The translations under genes were made by a program, and so were the position numbers. Positions 55,288-64,000 of a DNA stretch of 64,000 bases are shown here, piece by piece. The stretch is from positions 1,054,001 through 1,118,000 of the forward strand of contig NZ_CP023396.1 in assembly GCF_008808095.1 (NCBI RefSeq), read 5' to 3'. The notes beneath the pieces were generated by a model that searched no databases, was not told the origin of the DNA, and saw only the letters and a program-made list of their open reading frames with translations. Positions within the stretch are counted from its first letter, which is position 1; each line of letters starts with the position of its first letter. The DNA comes from Pseudoalteromonas ruthenica (lineage in GTDB: Bacteria; Pseudomonadota; Gammaproteobacteria; Enterobacterales; Alteromonadaceae).

Positions 55288-56061
55288 ATGGAATTAAACA
55301 ACAAAGTAGTCGTCGTCACCGGTGGTGCCCAAGGTTTGGGATTATCGATGGCCGCTATGGCGGCGAAAGCCGGTGCACATTTGGCGCTGATTGATATGGA
55401 CAGCGCTTTATTAGACGAGGCGATAGCGCAGCTAAAAACTCATAGCACGCTCGCCGATGCCAAAATCCAAGGCTATATCTGCAATGTCAGCGTTGAACAA
55501 GAAGTTGAGCAGACATTCGCTGCTATAGCGAAAGACTTTGGTGCTATCCACGGCTTGATAAACAATGCCGGCATCTTGCGTGATGGCTTATTTATCAAGG
55601 CGAAAGAGGGCAAGGTAGTCGATAAAATGTCACTAAGCCAATTTCAATCGGTCATTGATGTTAACCTGACCGGGGTGTTCTTGTGCGGGCGCGAAGCCGC
55701 CGTGCACATGGTGGAGCACGCCGAGGGCGGGGTGATTATTAATATGTCCAGTGTGGCTCGTTCCGGAAACATGGGGCAAACTAACTACTCAGCAGCTAAA
55801 GCGGGTGTAGTGGCCATGACCACTAGCTGGGCTAAAGAGCTTGGTCGTTATGGTATTCGCGTGGGTGCCATTGCACCTGGCGTGATCCGCACTAAAATGA
55901 CCGATGCAATGAAGCCTGAAGCGAAAGAGCGTCTTGTTAAAATGAAGCCGGTGGGCCGTTTAGGTGAAGCAGAAGAAATCGCGCATACGGCGAAGTACAT
56001 CTTCGAAAATGATTTCTTTACCGGTCGCGTGGTCGAGATAGACGGCGGTATTCGCCTGTAG
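55288..56061 (+). CDS. SDR-family dehydrogenase, probable 3-hydroxy-2-methylbutyryl-CoA dehydrogenase
   Basis: 257-residue short-chain dehydrogenase. Cofactor motif TGGAQGLGLSMA at residue 12, NNAG in LINNAGILRDG, catalytic Ser in INMSSVARSG and Tyr/Lys in NYSAAKAGV. It is last gene of the valine/isoleucine operon, where oxidation of 3-hydroxy-2-methylbutyryl-CoA is the step otherwise missing. The substrate is inferred from context. Confidence 0.88.
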   Translation: MELNNKVVVVTGGAQGLGLSMAAMAAKAGAHLALIDMDSALLDEAIAQLKTHSTLADAKIQGYICNVSVEQEVEQTFAAIAKDFGAIHGLINNAGILRDGLFIKAKEGKVVDKMSLSQFQSVIDVNLTGVFLCGREAAVHMVEHAEGGVIINMSSVARSGNMGQTNYSAAKAGVVAMTTSWAKELGRYGIRVGAIAPGVIRTKMTDAMKPEAKERLVKMKPVGRLGEAEEIAHTAKYIFENDFFTGRVVEIDGGIRL

Positions 56062-56082
56062 TATTGGCAAGCTAAATAAAAC

Positions 56083-56107
56083 AAAGGGCGCTGTTAGCGC
56101 CCTTTTT
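56083..56107. terminator. Bidirectional terminator between SDR gene and the unknown anchored protein gene
   Basis: AAAGGGCGCT-gtt-AGCGCCCTTT followed by Ts on the plus strand and flanked by As upstream, sitting between convergent genes. Confidence 0.85.
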
Positions 56108-56112
56108 AGTGG

Positions 56113-57846
56113 TTATTTACTTTTGCTGATATTGGTTTCAGATTTCATCTCAATGCCGTTGTCGGTGATATCTGTTGTCAATGATAACTTCATGTTTTGC
56201 TTAGCCAACGAGTGGATTTCAGGTGGCAATTCTTCACCTGTACTGGCGGCCGCTTCAAGGACAATGTCCATCATCGGTGCAAATTGCAGGCTCATACCTA
56301 ATACACCGTTGGCATCCACTGCTTGTGAACTCATGTCAGCAGCGAGCGCTGTTGATTTTTCACCATTGTATACGGTGATGTGTTGACCGTTTATAGCCAG
56401 TTGAGCATCGACGTTACCGCTGGCAGGCACAGGCATAATTTCATTCATCGAAATAGGCGTGCCATCACTAGGGATTTCAATTTGTGCTAGCTGCGGCACT
56501 AACCCTTTTGCGGTGTTTATGAGAGTTGTTGGATCATCGGCGCTAAGCGTGACTAACGCATCAATATCACTTACTTGTGGGGTATAGCCACTGAAATCCA
56601 TCACCACATTTTGTACGCTAACGCTGATCCCTTTTACTCCGGCAGCCATGCCGGTGGCCATCGCCATAGCCATTGGGTTTGATTGTTTCGCTTGCTGTTG
56701 TGCCATCATTAGCGGCTCACAGGTAAACTCAGCCTGCGTAAATGCGCTCCAAACGGTATTAGCAAGTGGTGCAAGTTTACCCACATCGATACCGTAACCG
56801 ACGCTAAATAAGCCATCGTCTTTATTGGTCACGTGACTTGGAATAAAGCCGCGAACAGTTTGTAACGCGCCCAAAATATCTTTGTCCGTGCTTTCAATCA
56901 CAATATCCGCATCAAAGTCGGCGCTGCTGTCACTGACTTTGACATTTGACGTGCCAGAGACGATAGCGGGCCATTTCGCTGCAATAGCTGGAATGTCTGC
57001 TTTACAACCAGGGGTGCGCAAAGCTTGCATTGCTTGTGCTTGGCCCATTTTCGTAAGGATGGCATCAAGCATACTGCTTAAACGTGAAGGTTTGTCAGCG
57101 ACTGCTGCTGAAGCTAATGCTTCAAAGTTAACGTAGCTAATCGAGCTGCCGTCCCACTGATACTTATTGATGTAGTCATTAACACGATTGGAGCTGTTTA
57201 AACTTGTTTGCGCTTTTTCAGTGGCAAGGGCTAAGGCAAGGTCATCTTGATTGTTGAATTCACTATCTAGGGTCACTGTTAGCCAGTTATCTTTAATCGC
57301 AGCGATAATCGCCACAGAGCTGCTGTCATCAAGTGCAAGGGTAAAACGGGTGTAAGACTGCGAATTCAATGATTCATCAGCGTAGCTTACGCCTGCGTTG
57401 TCGGCTGCTTTTTTCAGCGTATTGATAAAGTTTTGCGGCTGTTCGAGCTCAGCGCGCATTACCGGCATTAAACCAATAGCGTACCCTAGGTAGCGTAGGT
57501 CATTACCAATGCCCCACGTTTGCGTATAACTGCCATCGCGTACGCTACTCTCGTACTGGTTTAGTAGTTCGAAGAAGAATACAGCGTTAACGTTTCCTTG
57601 AGCCTTTGCACGTTCGATAGCTTGGGTGAGCTCTTCGTCTGTGCCGCTGGACATCATGTCAGATGGCAACAACTGTGCGTATTGCTTATATGGAAACGGT
57701 TTTAACTGTGAAGCAAAAAAGACAGTATCAGCAGGCACATAATCTAGCTCAGCCATACTCGCGCCGCCGCCAGCACCTTGGTTTGAATAATAAAGGCCTG
57801 CCGCGACAGCAGCGGCAACAGCACCGCCGATTAGTACTTTTTTCAT
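56113..57846 (-). CDS. Anchored periplasmic protein of unknown function
   Basis: 577 residues. An N-terminal signal anchor (VLIGGAVAAAVAAGLYYSNQ) has no lipobox. The rest is soluble, alternating beta-rich segments such as SVAIIAAIKDNWLTVTLDSEF and DADIVIESTDKDILGALQ. LDYVPADTVFFASQLKPFP at the start of the mature part is like proteins whose body evaluates membrane or metabolic state, but no family is recognised with confidence. It is divergent from the kinase-like gene and may share regulation with it. Confidence 0.8.
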   Translation of the reverse strand: MKKVLIGGAVAAAVAAGLYYSNQGAGGGASMAELDYVPADTVFFASQLKPFPYKQYAQLLPSDMMSSGTDEELTQAIERAKAQGNVNAVFFFELLNQYESSVRDGSYTQTWGIGNDLRYLGYAIGLMPVMRAELEQPQNFINTLKKAADNAGVSYADESLNSQSYTRFTLALDDSSSVAIIAAIKDNWLTVTLDSEFNNQDDLALALATEKAQTSLNSSNRVNDYINKYQWDGSSISYVNFEALASAAVADKPSRLSSMLDAILTKMGQAQAMQALRTPGCKADIPAIAAKWPAIVSGTSNVKVSDSSADFDADIVIESTDKDILGALQTVRGFIPSHVTNKDDGLFSVGYGIDVGKLAPLANTVWSAFTQAEFTCEPLMMAQQQAKQSNPMAMAMATGMAAGVKGISVSVQNVVMDFSGYTPQVSDIDALVTLSADDPTTLINTAKGLVPQLAQIEIPSDGTPISMNEIMPVPASGNVDAQLAINGQHITVYNGEKSTALAADMSSQAVDANGVLGMSLQFAPMMDIVLEAAASTGEELPPEIHSLAKQNMKLSLTTDITDNGIEMKSETNISKSK

Positions 57847-58006
57847 GGGAATTCCCTTTCGTTGTTGTTCAAAGCGTAAAAGAATACGTTATTGCCGTTT
57901 TTAGGACAAGCATTTTAGGCGCGCAAAGTGGTGCTTTATGTTGTCGAATATGTAACAAAAAGCGTAAACTTAGCAATTAGTTAGCAGATAACACCCAGAG
58001 GCAAGC

Positions 58007-59824
58007 TTGGCGCAACGGGCAATTACCAATTTTTATATTAATGAAGAGCAATCTATTTATTTGCTCTCTCATCGCGATGCTAAAAAGCATAAGCAATGGC
58101 TGAATATATGCATTAAACAGCTCACCATGCTGGGCTATAAAAATGTTGAGTTAATTGGCTCCGGCGCATTTGGTTTTGTGTTCGCAGGTATTGATGATAG
58201 GCAACAACACTGGGTGTTTAAATTCTCTCGTATTACCTTAGCGCAATCAGTGCGCGATAGGCTCGAAGACGAAGCCTATATGCTTTCACGTTTTGATCAT
58301 CCGATGATCCCGCAATTTTATGCCTTTGAGCGGGTAAAAAAGCAAGGCATATTGATGATGGCGCGAGCCGAGGGTGAAGACTTAGAACAATTGTCTATTC
58401 GCCAAGGCAAGTTTACTGCCAAGCAACTTCTCGATTTAGCGCTGCAGCTCCACCAGTTATTACACGTATTACGAAACTACCGAGGTGGGATCACTCCTAT
58501 GCCCGTTGTTCATGGGGATATTAAGCCTTCCAATTTGGTCTGGGATGAGCGCAGCAAAACCTTGTCACTGGTTGATTGGGGGAGCTCTGTTTATGCGCAG
58601 CTGGATGCCAGTGGGCAGCCCATTGCCGCAAATGTGATGGACTTAATGTCTGCGGATGTAACCAATACCAACGCGCGCATGGGGGATGTCTACTTTATTG
58701 GTGATGAGCAGATGTCTGGGGCGCAATCGTCTCCGCGTTTTGACGAGCAGGGGGTGGCGTCAACGTTGTACGCGCTGGCGTCAGCGCAGTCGTGTCGTTT
58801 TGGTGCGCAAGTGATACCTGCTGCATCGCTGGGGTTACCCAAAGAATTTGCCCGCGTGATTGATGCCATGCTCAGTAAAGACAAGGCAACGCGCGACGCC
58901 GGCGGCGACTATTTTATGCGTAATATGCCGACCATGGCCCGCGCCTATGTTCCTGATAATCCGTTGGTTCGAGATAAAGCATTGATCCCAGTTTGGAAGG
59001 CGCAGGTAGCGACTTTGCCCGATACGGTAGTGTACAGCTCGCGTAAGCAGTTTTTGCGTCAGGCAGACAGTCAACAGCGGTTGGTTGATGTTAATGATGC
59101 GCAATTGGAGCGCTATTACCGAGAATTTTTATTTGATACCGGTGATACTGAAAAAGCGTTTTTGGCAGCGATCAGCCGCTTGGCCAAGTACCCCGTTGTG
59201 GGCGGTTTGAGTTTTCACTGGAAGCAGTCATCACTGTTTGTTGAATCAAGCTTAATCTTGTATGACGAGTCATTAGAGCCTTCATTCCAAGATGCGGTAG
59301 ATAACACCGTGAAGTTGGCGCAAGGGATCACCCAAAAAGGGTTGTTTAAATGTTGTCTATTCGATGCCCGACAAACAATTCAACTTGAGCGTGATGCCAC
59401 CGGCGCCTTTAAGTTCGAGCAACTGCCACAATTGCATTATGACGTTATTAATATACCCGGTACTGAGATGCTGAGGCCGCATTCTTATTTTGAAGATGGT
59501 AAAGACCCGGATGAGCAACTACAGCTTCCCAAGAAAATCATTCAATGCGTATTTGAGCTTAATAAAATACATCACACCGGATGCATCATTTTTGAATCTT
59601 TGCCCCAACGTTTGAAGATACACCATTATTATCGGTTATTGGATGCCAGCCAAGAAGTGCGGTTTAGCCAACTACTTGACGAGATTATGCAATACGCGAT
59701 GGCCATTGACGGCATAGGTGTTGCGGGCTTTATGAAACTCCCGTACAAAAACACGCGAGAGTTCGAATTGTGCGCCGTGCAGAGCGAAGACTTCCTGGCA
59801 AAAAATCCTAAAAAACATAATTGA
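58007..59824 (+). CDS. Ser/Thr protein kinase-like protein
   Basis: 605 residues from TTG (AGAGG upstream). The kinase domain covers about 45-320: glycine loop LIGSGAFGFVFAG, ATP-lysine in WVFKFSR, Glu-containing helix, catalytic loop VVHGDIKPSNLVWD (HGD in place of HRD), and DWG in place of DFG. These substitutions occur in active bacterial kinases, so activity is likely but unproven. The C-terminal about 280 residues match no domain I know and have no membrane helix, unlike PknB-type receptors. The substrate is unknown. Confidence 0.85.
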   Translation: MAQRAITNFYINEEQSIYLLSHRDAKKHKQWLNICIKQLTMLGYKNVELIGSGAFGFVFAGIDDRQQHWVFKFSRITLAQSVRDRLEDEAYMLSRFDHPMIPQFYAFERVKKQGILMMARAEGEDLEQLSIRQGKFTAKQLLDLALQLHQLLHVLRNYRGGITPMPVVHGDIKPSNLVWDERSKTLSLVDWGSSVYAQLDASGQPIAANVMDLMSADVTNTNARMGDVYFIGDEQMSGAQSSPRFDEQGVASTLYALASAQSCRFGAQVIPAASLGLPKEFARVIDAMLSKDKATRDAGGDYFMRNMPTMARAYVPDNPLVRDKALIPVWKAQVATLPDTVVYSSRKQFLRQADSQQRLVDVNDAQLERYYREFLFDTGDTEKAFLAAISRLAKYPVVGGLSFHWKQSSLFVESSLILYDESLEPSFQDAVDNTVKLAQGITQKGLFKCCLFDARQTIQLERDATGAFKFEQLPQLHYDVINIPGTEMLRPHSYFEDGKDPDEQLQLPKKIIQCVFELNKIHHTGCIIFESLPQRLKIHHYYRLLDASQEVRFSQLLDEIMQYAMAIDGIGVAGFMKLPYKNTREFELCAVQSEDFLAKNPKKHN

Positions 59825-60279
59825 GCCAGTAATCACGTGCACTGTGCATGACTAAGCACATAACAAAGCCAGCTTGGTGTTGAACTTAGAGTTAGCGTTA
59901 TACATGAACATAAATTATGGCAAATTTGTGTCAAATTAAGGGTTGAATTTAAGGTCAATAGACGGCAGATTAGAACTAAGGGCAGGAACTTTTTTAGCGA
60001 AACCACTGTCTTTATTTACAAGCGTTAAGCGCGTGTTTGGTCATTTTAGCGCGCGCGAAAATCCACGTAAAAATAGTCCAATAAAAAGGTCGGCGAACGC
60101 GAGGTACGGCCACTGAAATTTTTCAAAACTAAATTTAATCCGCGCTCAGCCAGTTAGGGTTTGTCAATAGGCAAAGGTTAAATTTGTTGATTGCAAGTGA
60201 CAGTTTTATTAACTATCCATTAAATGTAGATGACCGATTCACTACAACGTATCAAAACTATAATGGTGAGGACTTACCT
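59825..60279. promoter_or_regulatory. Intergenic region upstream of rmf
   Basis: 455 bp without a credible gene. It must contain the rmf promoter, which in related bacteria responds to growth phase and ppGpp. I see no confident site. Confidence 0.5.
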
Positions 60280-60450
60280 ATGAAGAGACAAAAGCGTGAT
60301 CGTCTAGAACGTGCACATTCTCAAGGTTATAAAGCAGGCATGGCAGGCCGTTCAAAAGAACATTGCCCCTACCAACAAATAGATCCACGATCACAATGGC
60401 TCGGAGGGTGGCGTGAAGCCGTCGAAGACCGCTCTATGTATAAAGTATAA
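60280..60450 (+). CDS. rmf: Ribosome modulation factor
   Basis: 56-residue basic protein that dimerises 70S ribosomes into inactive 100S particles in stationary phase. MKRQKRDRLERAHSQGYKAG, then GRSKEHCPYQ and QWLGGWREAVEDR match RMF along its full length. The open frame extends to 60184, but only the part from ATG 60280 is conserved; GGTGAGGAC lies upstream. It is convergent with fabA, as in many gammaproteobacteria. Confidence 0.95.
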   Translation: MKRQKRDRLERAHSQGYKAGMAGRSKEHCPYQQIDPRSQWLGGWREAVEDRSMYKV

Positions 60451-60465
60451 AGAGCAAACGAATAA

Positions 60466-60494
60466 AAGAACGCCGCAATTACGCGGCGTTTTTC
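60466..60494. terminator. Bidirectional terminator between rmf and fabA
   Basis: AACGCCGC, six-base loop, GCGGCGTTTTT between two convergent genes. Confidence 0.85.
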
Positions 60495-60511
60495 GTCTCT
60501 AGCGTCTACAT

Positions 60512-61027
60512 TTAAAAAGCGCTGGTATCTTGGAATAAACCCACTTTTAGATCTTTAGCTTCATAAATAACGCGGCCGTCTACTTCCACTGTGCCATCGG
60601 CCATACCCATGAATAATTTACGCTTAATCACGCGTTTCATCTGGACACGGTAAGTTACTTTTTTAGCAGTAGGCAAAATTTGTCCGGTGAATTTTACTTC
60701 ACCTACACCTAGGGCGCGCCCTAAGCCAGGGCCGCCAGACCAACCAAGGAAAAAGCCAACGATCTGCCACATTGCATCGAGGCCAAGGCAGCCGGGCATC
60801 ACCGGATCGCCTTTAAAGTGACAATCAAAAAACCATAGGTCGGGGTTAATATCGAGTTCAGCGACAATTTCGCCTTTACCGTATTGGCCACCGTCATCAG
60901 TGATTGAGGTGATACGGTCCATCATCAACATGTTATCGATAGGCAAGCGGCAGTTACCTTCGCCGAACATTTCACCTTGGCCACATGAAACCAAGTCTTC
61001 TTTGGAGTAGCTATTTTTTTGTTCCAT
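60512..61027 (-). CDS. fabA: 3-hydroxydecanoyl-ACP dehydratase/isomerase FabA
   Basis: 171 residues; makes the cis double bond in unsaturated fatty-acid synthesis. Start [20 protein letters not shown]; the catalytic His is in [21 protein letters not shown] near residue 70 and the Asp in the same stretch. [18 protein letters not shown] is conserved. The frame extends far upstream to 61480, but that part is antisense to the next gene and not FabA-like. A FabR-like palindrome lies 34 bases upstream. Confidence 0.95.
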   Translation of the reverse strand: MEQKNSYSKEDLVSCGQGEMFGEGNCRLPIDNMLMMDRITSITDDGGQYGKGEIVAELDINPDLWFFDCHFKGDPVMPGCLGLDAMWQIVGFFLGWSGGPGLGRALGVGEVKFTGQILPTAKKVTYRVQMKRVIKRKLFMGMADGTVEVDGRVIYEAKDLKVGLFQDTSAF

Positions 61028-61060
61028 AACACACTTTATTGTCGAAAATTTGCCAGCTAC

Positions 61061-61084
61061 TTTAGCGTACACTTGTACGCTAAA
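61061..61084 (-). promoter_or_regulatory. FabR-like operator upstream of fabA
   Basis: Perfect palindrome TTTAGCGTAC-actt-GTACGCTAAA (10+4+10). The core AGCGTACA-N2-TGTACGCT agrees with the known FabR operator, a repressor of fabA and fabB in gammaproteobacteria. It lies between fabA and the divergent QueD-like gene. Confidence 0.75.
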
Positions 61085-61265
61085 CAACTCTGAACAGTGC
61101 TTTAGGATGTTATTTTTACGCCATTTTTGTGTCTGTAGTGTGACTGCTTCGTTATTGCTACGTAGCAATGTTGGATTTATCACCAAGGATTCAAATTCAG
61201 GCAGCATTTTTACTTCATCCCTTGTATAATTGCGACATCTTCTCAACTGCATGCAAGGACAGTGT

Positions 61266-62129
61266 ATGACGCTCTTCGTCAACGACTTAACCGTGATTGA
61301 TTTCTCCTTTTTTTGCCCCCAGCGCGGCCCGGTTGGTGAGAGTTGGATTGTTGACTTGACTTTAGACGGCGATTTAAACGATGAATCCATGTTGCTTGAT
61401 TTTGGTTTAGTGAAAAAACAAATCAAGGGCATTATTGATAGCAGTGTTGACCACACCCTAGCGGTACCCACTAAAGCCAATATCGATATCCTTCAGGGCG
61501 ATGACAAAGTGACGCTGGAAAGTAACTTTGGCGATAACAACGAACATCATTTCGCTATGAGCGGCCCAAAGCAAGCGGTTTGCTTGATTGACGCACCGAG
61601 TATTAATGAGCAAGTAGTGACCGAGTATTTAGTCGCAGAAATTACTCCTCAGCTGCCAGAGAACGTCAAAGGTATTACTTTGACGTTGCGTGCTGAGCAG
61701 CATCAGAGCTTTTATTATCACTATTCTCATGGCCTAAAAAAACACGACGGCAACTGCCAGCGAATTGTTCATGGCCACCGCTCAACGTTAGGCGTTTGGC
61801 TAGATGGTATGGCCATGCCCAGTGTGCAAAAGCAGTGGGCTCAGCGTTGGGCTGATATTTACTTGGTCAGCGAAGAGGATGTGGTGGAGGCTGCACACTT
61901 ACAAGATATAAGCGCAGCACCGGGAGACATCTGTAGCCGTTACCATGCTAATCAAGGTGAGTTTGAATTGGCAATCAGTGCAAAGCGTACTGAGGTACTG
62001 CCTTGTGATACCACAGTAGAATGTATCGCCGATTATATGGCCAAGCAAATTAAGCAAGCTCACCCGGATAAGCAAGTAGAGGTTCGCGCCTATGAAGGTG
62101 TAGGCAAAGGGGCGATTGGTTATGCTTAA
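61266..62129 (+). CDS. 6-pyruvoyl-tetrahydropterin synthase/QueD family protein
   Basis: 287 residues, about twice the length of a QueD domain. The N-terminal half holds [21 protein letters not shown] and [26 protein letters not shown], the LDFxxLK...LDH pattern of the family. The C-terminal half has [14 protein letters not shown], a further histidine-rich family segment. So it is probably a duplicated or extended PTPS-fold protein. Queuosine or pterin metabolism is implied by family only. ATG 61266 has AAGGA upstream; it is divergent from fabA. Confidence 0.8.
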   Translation: MTLFVNDLTVIDFSFFCPQRGPVGESWIVDLTLDGDLNDESMLLDFGLVKKQIKGIIDSSVDHTLAVPTKANIDILQGDDKVTLESNFGDNNEHHFAMSGPKQAVCLIDAPSINEQVVTEYLVAEITPQLPENVKGITLTLRAEQHQSFYYHYSHGLKKHDGNCQRIVHGHRSTLGVWLDGMAMPSVQKQWAQRWADIYLVSEEDVVEAAHLQDISAAPGDICSRYHANQGEFELAISAKRTEVLPCDTTVECIADYMAKQIKQAHPDKQVEVRAYEGVGKGAIGYA

Positions 62130-62982
62130 ACGTATGGCAATTACCGCCTTGCTCCTAGGGGCATCATTGTGTGCGCCCATTAAGGGCGAAGCCCAAGAGC
62201 TGCCGACCCCATTGATTAAAGGTCAGTTGACCCAAGGCGGTATGGTTATAGGGCAGCTACAAGATGCTAAAAAGGTCGTTTTTGCTGAGCGCGAGCTTAA
62301 GCTTAGCAAAGATGGCTATTTTGTTTTTGGCTTCGGCCGTGATGCACAAACTGATCAGCAATTAAAGTGGCAAAGTCAAGATGAGCAATGGCATCAACTT
62401 GATTTCAGCATTGCGGAGCGCGAGTATCAAATAGATAAAATAGAAGGTGTGGCAAGTAAATATGTCGCCCCACCTGAAAAGGTTTTAGAGCGCATCCGTA
62501 ACGATGCAAAACTGGTTCGCCAAGCGCGTGCTAACAACAGTGAACGCACGGCGTTCCTTGAGCCGGTATATCGTCCTGCAGTGGGTCGAATCTCCGGTGT
62601 GTATGGCAGCCAGCGTTACTTTAACGGCACCCCTAAACGGCCACACTTTGGTCTCGACATCGCTAACAAGACAGGTACACCTATCTATGCACCAATCAGT
62701 GGTGAAGTCGTGATGGCGCATCCTGAGCTTTATTATTCCGGTGGCACCGTTATTTTAGACCATGGTTATGGCATTACCTCCACTTATATTCACATGCACA
62801 AGGTGTTGGTTGATGTGGGGGATACCGTGAAAACCGGCGATGTGATAGGGCAAATAGGGGCTACTGGCCGGGTAACTGGCCCCCATTTAGATTGGCGTTT
62901 CAATTGGTTTAATGAACGATTGGATCCACAATTACTTATGATTGATACATTAGCGAGTGAAGTTAATACGAATGAGCAGTAA
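62122..62982 (+). CDS. M23 family metallopeptidase
   Basis: 286 residues. A signal peptide (AITALLLGASLCAPIKGEAQ) exports it to the periplasm. The LytM domain covers about 160-275: GVYGSQRYFNGTPKRPHFGLDIA (zinc His and Asp of HxxxD), then YIHMH and GPHLDWRF (HxH- and HLDW-type ligands). It likely cuts peptidoglycan cross-bridges or activates amidases. It overlaps the upstream gene by eight bases, and its end overlaps the thioesterase gene, so they form one operon. Start choice between TTG 62116 and ATG 62122 favours ATG. Confidence 0.92.
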   Translation: MLKRMAITALLLGASLCAPIKGEAQELPTPLIKGQLTQGGMVIGQLQDAKKVVFAERELKLSKDGYFVFGFGRDAQTDQQLKWQSQDEQWHQLDFSIAEREYQIDKIEGVASKYVAPPEKVLERIRNDAKLVRQARANNSERTAFLEPVYRPAVGRISGVYGSQRYFNGTPKRPHFGLDIANKTGTPIYAPISGEVVMAHPELYYSGGTVILDHGYGITSTYIHMHKVLVDVGDTVKTGDVIGQIGATGRVTGPHLDWRFNWFNERLDPQLLMIDTLASEVNTNEQ

Positions 62983-63406
62983 GTTAGATAAAGAAGCCGT
63001 TGTTGCACAGCGCATAGAAGATTCGGAAACATCGGTGACTAAAACCGTGTTTCCTGGGCGTACCAACCATCATAATACCTTATTTGGTGGCGATGCACTG
63101 GCATGGATGGATGAAGCGGCATTTATTGCAGCCACCCGTTTTTGTCGCAAACCATTAGTGACTATTTCGTCCGACCGTGTTGATTTTAAAGAAGCAATAC
63201 CGGCGGGCACATTTGCTGAGTTGGTTTCTCGCGTAGTCCATGTGGGCAATACCAGCTTAAAAGTGGATGTGGAGATATTTCTTGAAACCATGCACCGCGA
63301 TGACAAACATTTAGCGATTCGTGGCAGCTTTACCTTTGTTGCTGTGGATGACAATCACAGGCCAACGCCTGTAGTGTGCGAACGCATGCTCAACGGTTTT
63401 AAATAA
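62972..63406 (+). CDS. Acyl-CoA thioesterase, hotdog fold (YciA-like)
   Basis: 144 residues. The hotdog thioesterase pattern is GRTNHHNTLFGGDALAWMDEAAFIAATRF, with the Asp of the active site in GGDALAWMDE, then TISSDRVDFKEAIPAGTFAEL. It matches YciA/acyl-CoA thioester hydrolases. It overlaps the M23 gene by eleven bases. An upstream GTG (62957) is inside that gene; ATG 62972 is preferred. Confidence 0.92.
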   Translation: MSSKLDKEAVVAQRIEDSETSVTKTVFPGRTNHHNTLFGGDALAWMDEAAFIAATRFCRKPLVTISSDRVDFKEAIPAGTFAELVSRVVHVGNTSLKVDVEIFLETMHRDDKHLAIRGSFTFVAVDDNHRPTPVVCERMLNGFK

Positions 63407-63420
63407 ATTCTTATTTGTTA

Positions 63421-63441
63421 GGCCGCAGCATCGCGGCCTTT
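63421..63441 (+). terminator. Terminator after the thioesterase gene
   Basis: GGCCGC, six-base loop, GCGGCCTTTATTT, a short GC hairpin with T-rich tail 14 bases past the stop. Confidence 0.75.
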
Positions 63442-63496
63442 ATTTCACCAACAAGTGAACACATCATACAATATATGGTTTTTACATACCGTAGCA

Positions 63497-64000
63497 TCAG
63501 TGTGGGGGGTAGTAATATTGGGCTTTCACAACGCCGCCCATGTCTAACCCCAATAGCAATGAAACGGACTGCTCATCGCTGCTCAGTGGCAATAGGCTTA
63601 ATACGCCGCCATGATAGTCAGCACTTTTATCATAGTGAAAGCGCTGCCATTGCTCGCCACCATTATCACTTACGTCGACATAAAGAGGCTGGGGGGCACG
63701 TTTTTGACTCTTGTTCCATCCAGCACTAATTAGCGTGTGAGTATTTTCTGTATAGATAAAATCAAAATAGAAACGATAGGGTACCTGTTCATCTCGGTAG
63801 ATTTGTGTCCACGTTTCGCCTTGGTCGGCACTTTTCATTAAGCCACCTTCACCACTGATAATAATCTCCCCCTGGGAAGTGGTCTTAATCGCTTTGATTG
63901 TGCTCGGGGCAGGAAACAAGTCGTGGTATTCCTGCTGTGCAAGGTTCTCTAAATCTACGCGGCGCAATATTGGGTTTTCGATTGCACCTTGGCCACCGTA
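63497..64000 (-). CDS. BNR/YCF48-like repeat protein, C-terminal part (cut by window edge)
   Basis: Frame open to the right edge (5' end missing); 167 codons visible. GEGGLMKSADQGETWTQIYRD and VDVSDNGGEQWQRF show the S-x-D-x-G-x-x-W pattern of BNR/Asp-box repeats in beta-propellers. The TTG at 63965-63967 is internal. It is probably a secreted propeller protein; its role cannot be judged from the fragment. Confidence 0.7.
   Translation of the reverse strand, partial: YGGQGAIENPILRRVDLENLAQQEYHDLFPAPSTIKAIKTTSQGEIIISGEGGLMKSADQGETWTQIYRDEQVPYRFYFDFIYTENTHTLISAGWNKSQKRAPQPLYVDVSDNGGEQWQRFHYDKSADYHGGVLSLLPLSSDEQSVSLLLGLDMGGVVKAQYYYPPH

Noticed and set aside
61028..61480. N-terminal extension of the fabA frame
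   Set aside because: It is antisense to the QueD-like gene and crosses the operator; FabA similarity begins only at 61027.

Overview
The window looks like chromosomal DNA of a marine gammaproteobacterium of the order Alteromonadales (Pseudoalteromonas- or Idiomarina-like). This rests on the protein character (MsbA, LpxK, KdsB, FabA, RMF, class A succinate dehydrogenase), on the LiuR-type branched-chain amino-acid regulon, and on a Vibrio/Pseudoalteromonas-style chromosomal integron. The genus is an inference, not proven here. No rRNA, tRNA or CRISPR array was seen.

Region 1 (1-6.6 kb) is envelope and RNA modification: the end of msbA, then lpxK, a Trm112-like gene, kdsB, an RluA-type pseudouridine synthase and tcdA, facing csdA-csdE. 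Region 2 (6.6-18.3 kb) is the TCA cycle: gltA divergent from sdhCDAB-sucAB-sucCD. SucB has two lipoyl domains. A DEAD-box helicase follows (18.6-20.05 kb).

Region 3 (20.1-35.4 kb) is the accessory part and the most interesting. It is a decayed chromosomal integron. An intI pseudogene (30437-30844, minus) is preceded by a canonical LexA box and an attI-like region, and a cassette array of plus-strand genes with attC sites follows to the right. A second, diverged copy of the same roughly 168-bp attI-like region lies at 23578-23751 in inverted orientation and feeds a second array of minus-strand cassettes running left to 20.14 kb. The two attI copies flank a non-cassette 7-kb segment with an ABC-F ATPase and a TonB receptor/PepSY siderophore-uptake cluster. 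Cassette cargo is small lipoproteins, DUF-type proteins, an ankyrin protein, a zinc-ribbon membrane protein and a NodB-type deacetylase. Several genes are broken by single in-frame stops or frameshifts.

Region 4 (35.4-39.8 kb) carries an AraC/GyrI-type regulator, a PhnA/YjdM-like protein and a large M16 peptidase. Region 5 (40-56 kb) is branched-chain amino-acid catabolism: liuR-liuABCDE plus a two-subunit CoA-transferase on the minus strand (leucine to acetoacetate), divergent from thiolase-mmsA-acyl-CoA dehydrogenase-enoyl-CoA hydratase-hydroxyisobutyryl-CoA hydrolase-mmsB-SDR (valine and isoleucine). LiuR-like operator sequences lie between them. Region 6 (56-64 kb) has an unrecognised anchored protein, a large Ser/Thr-kinase-like protein, rmf, fabA with a FabR-like palindrome, a QueD-family protein, an M23 peptidase, an acyl-CoA thioesterase and the C-terminal part of a BNR-like protein cut by the window edge.
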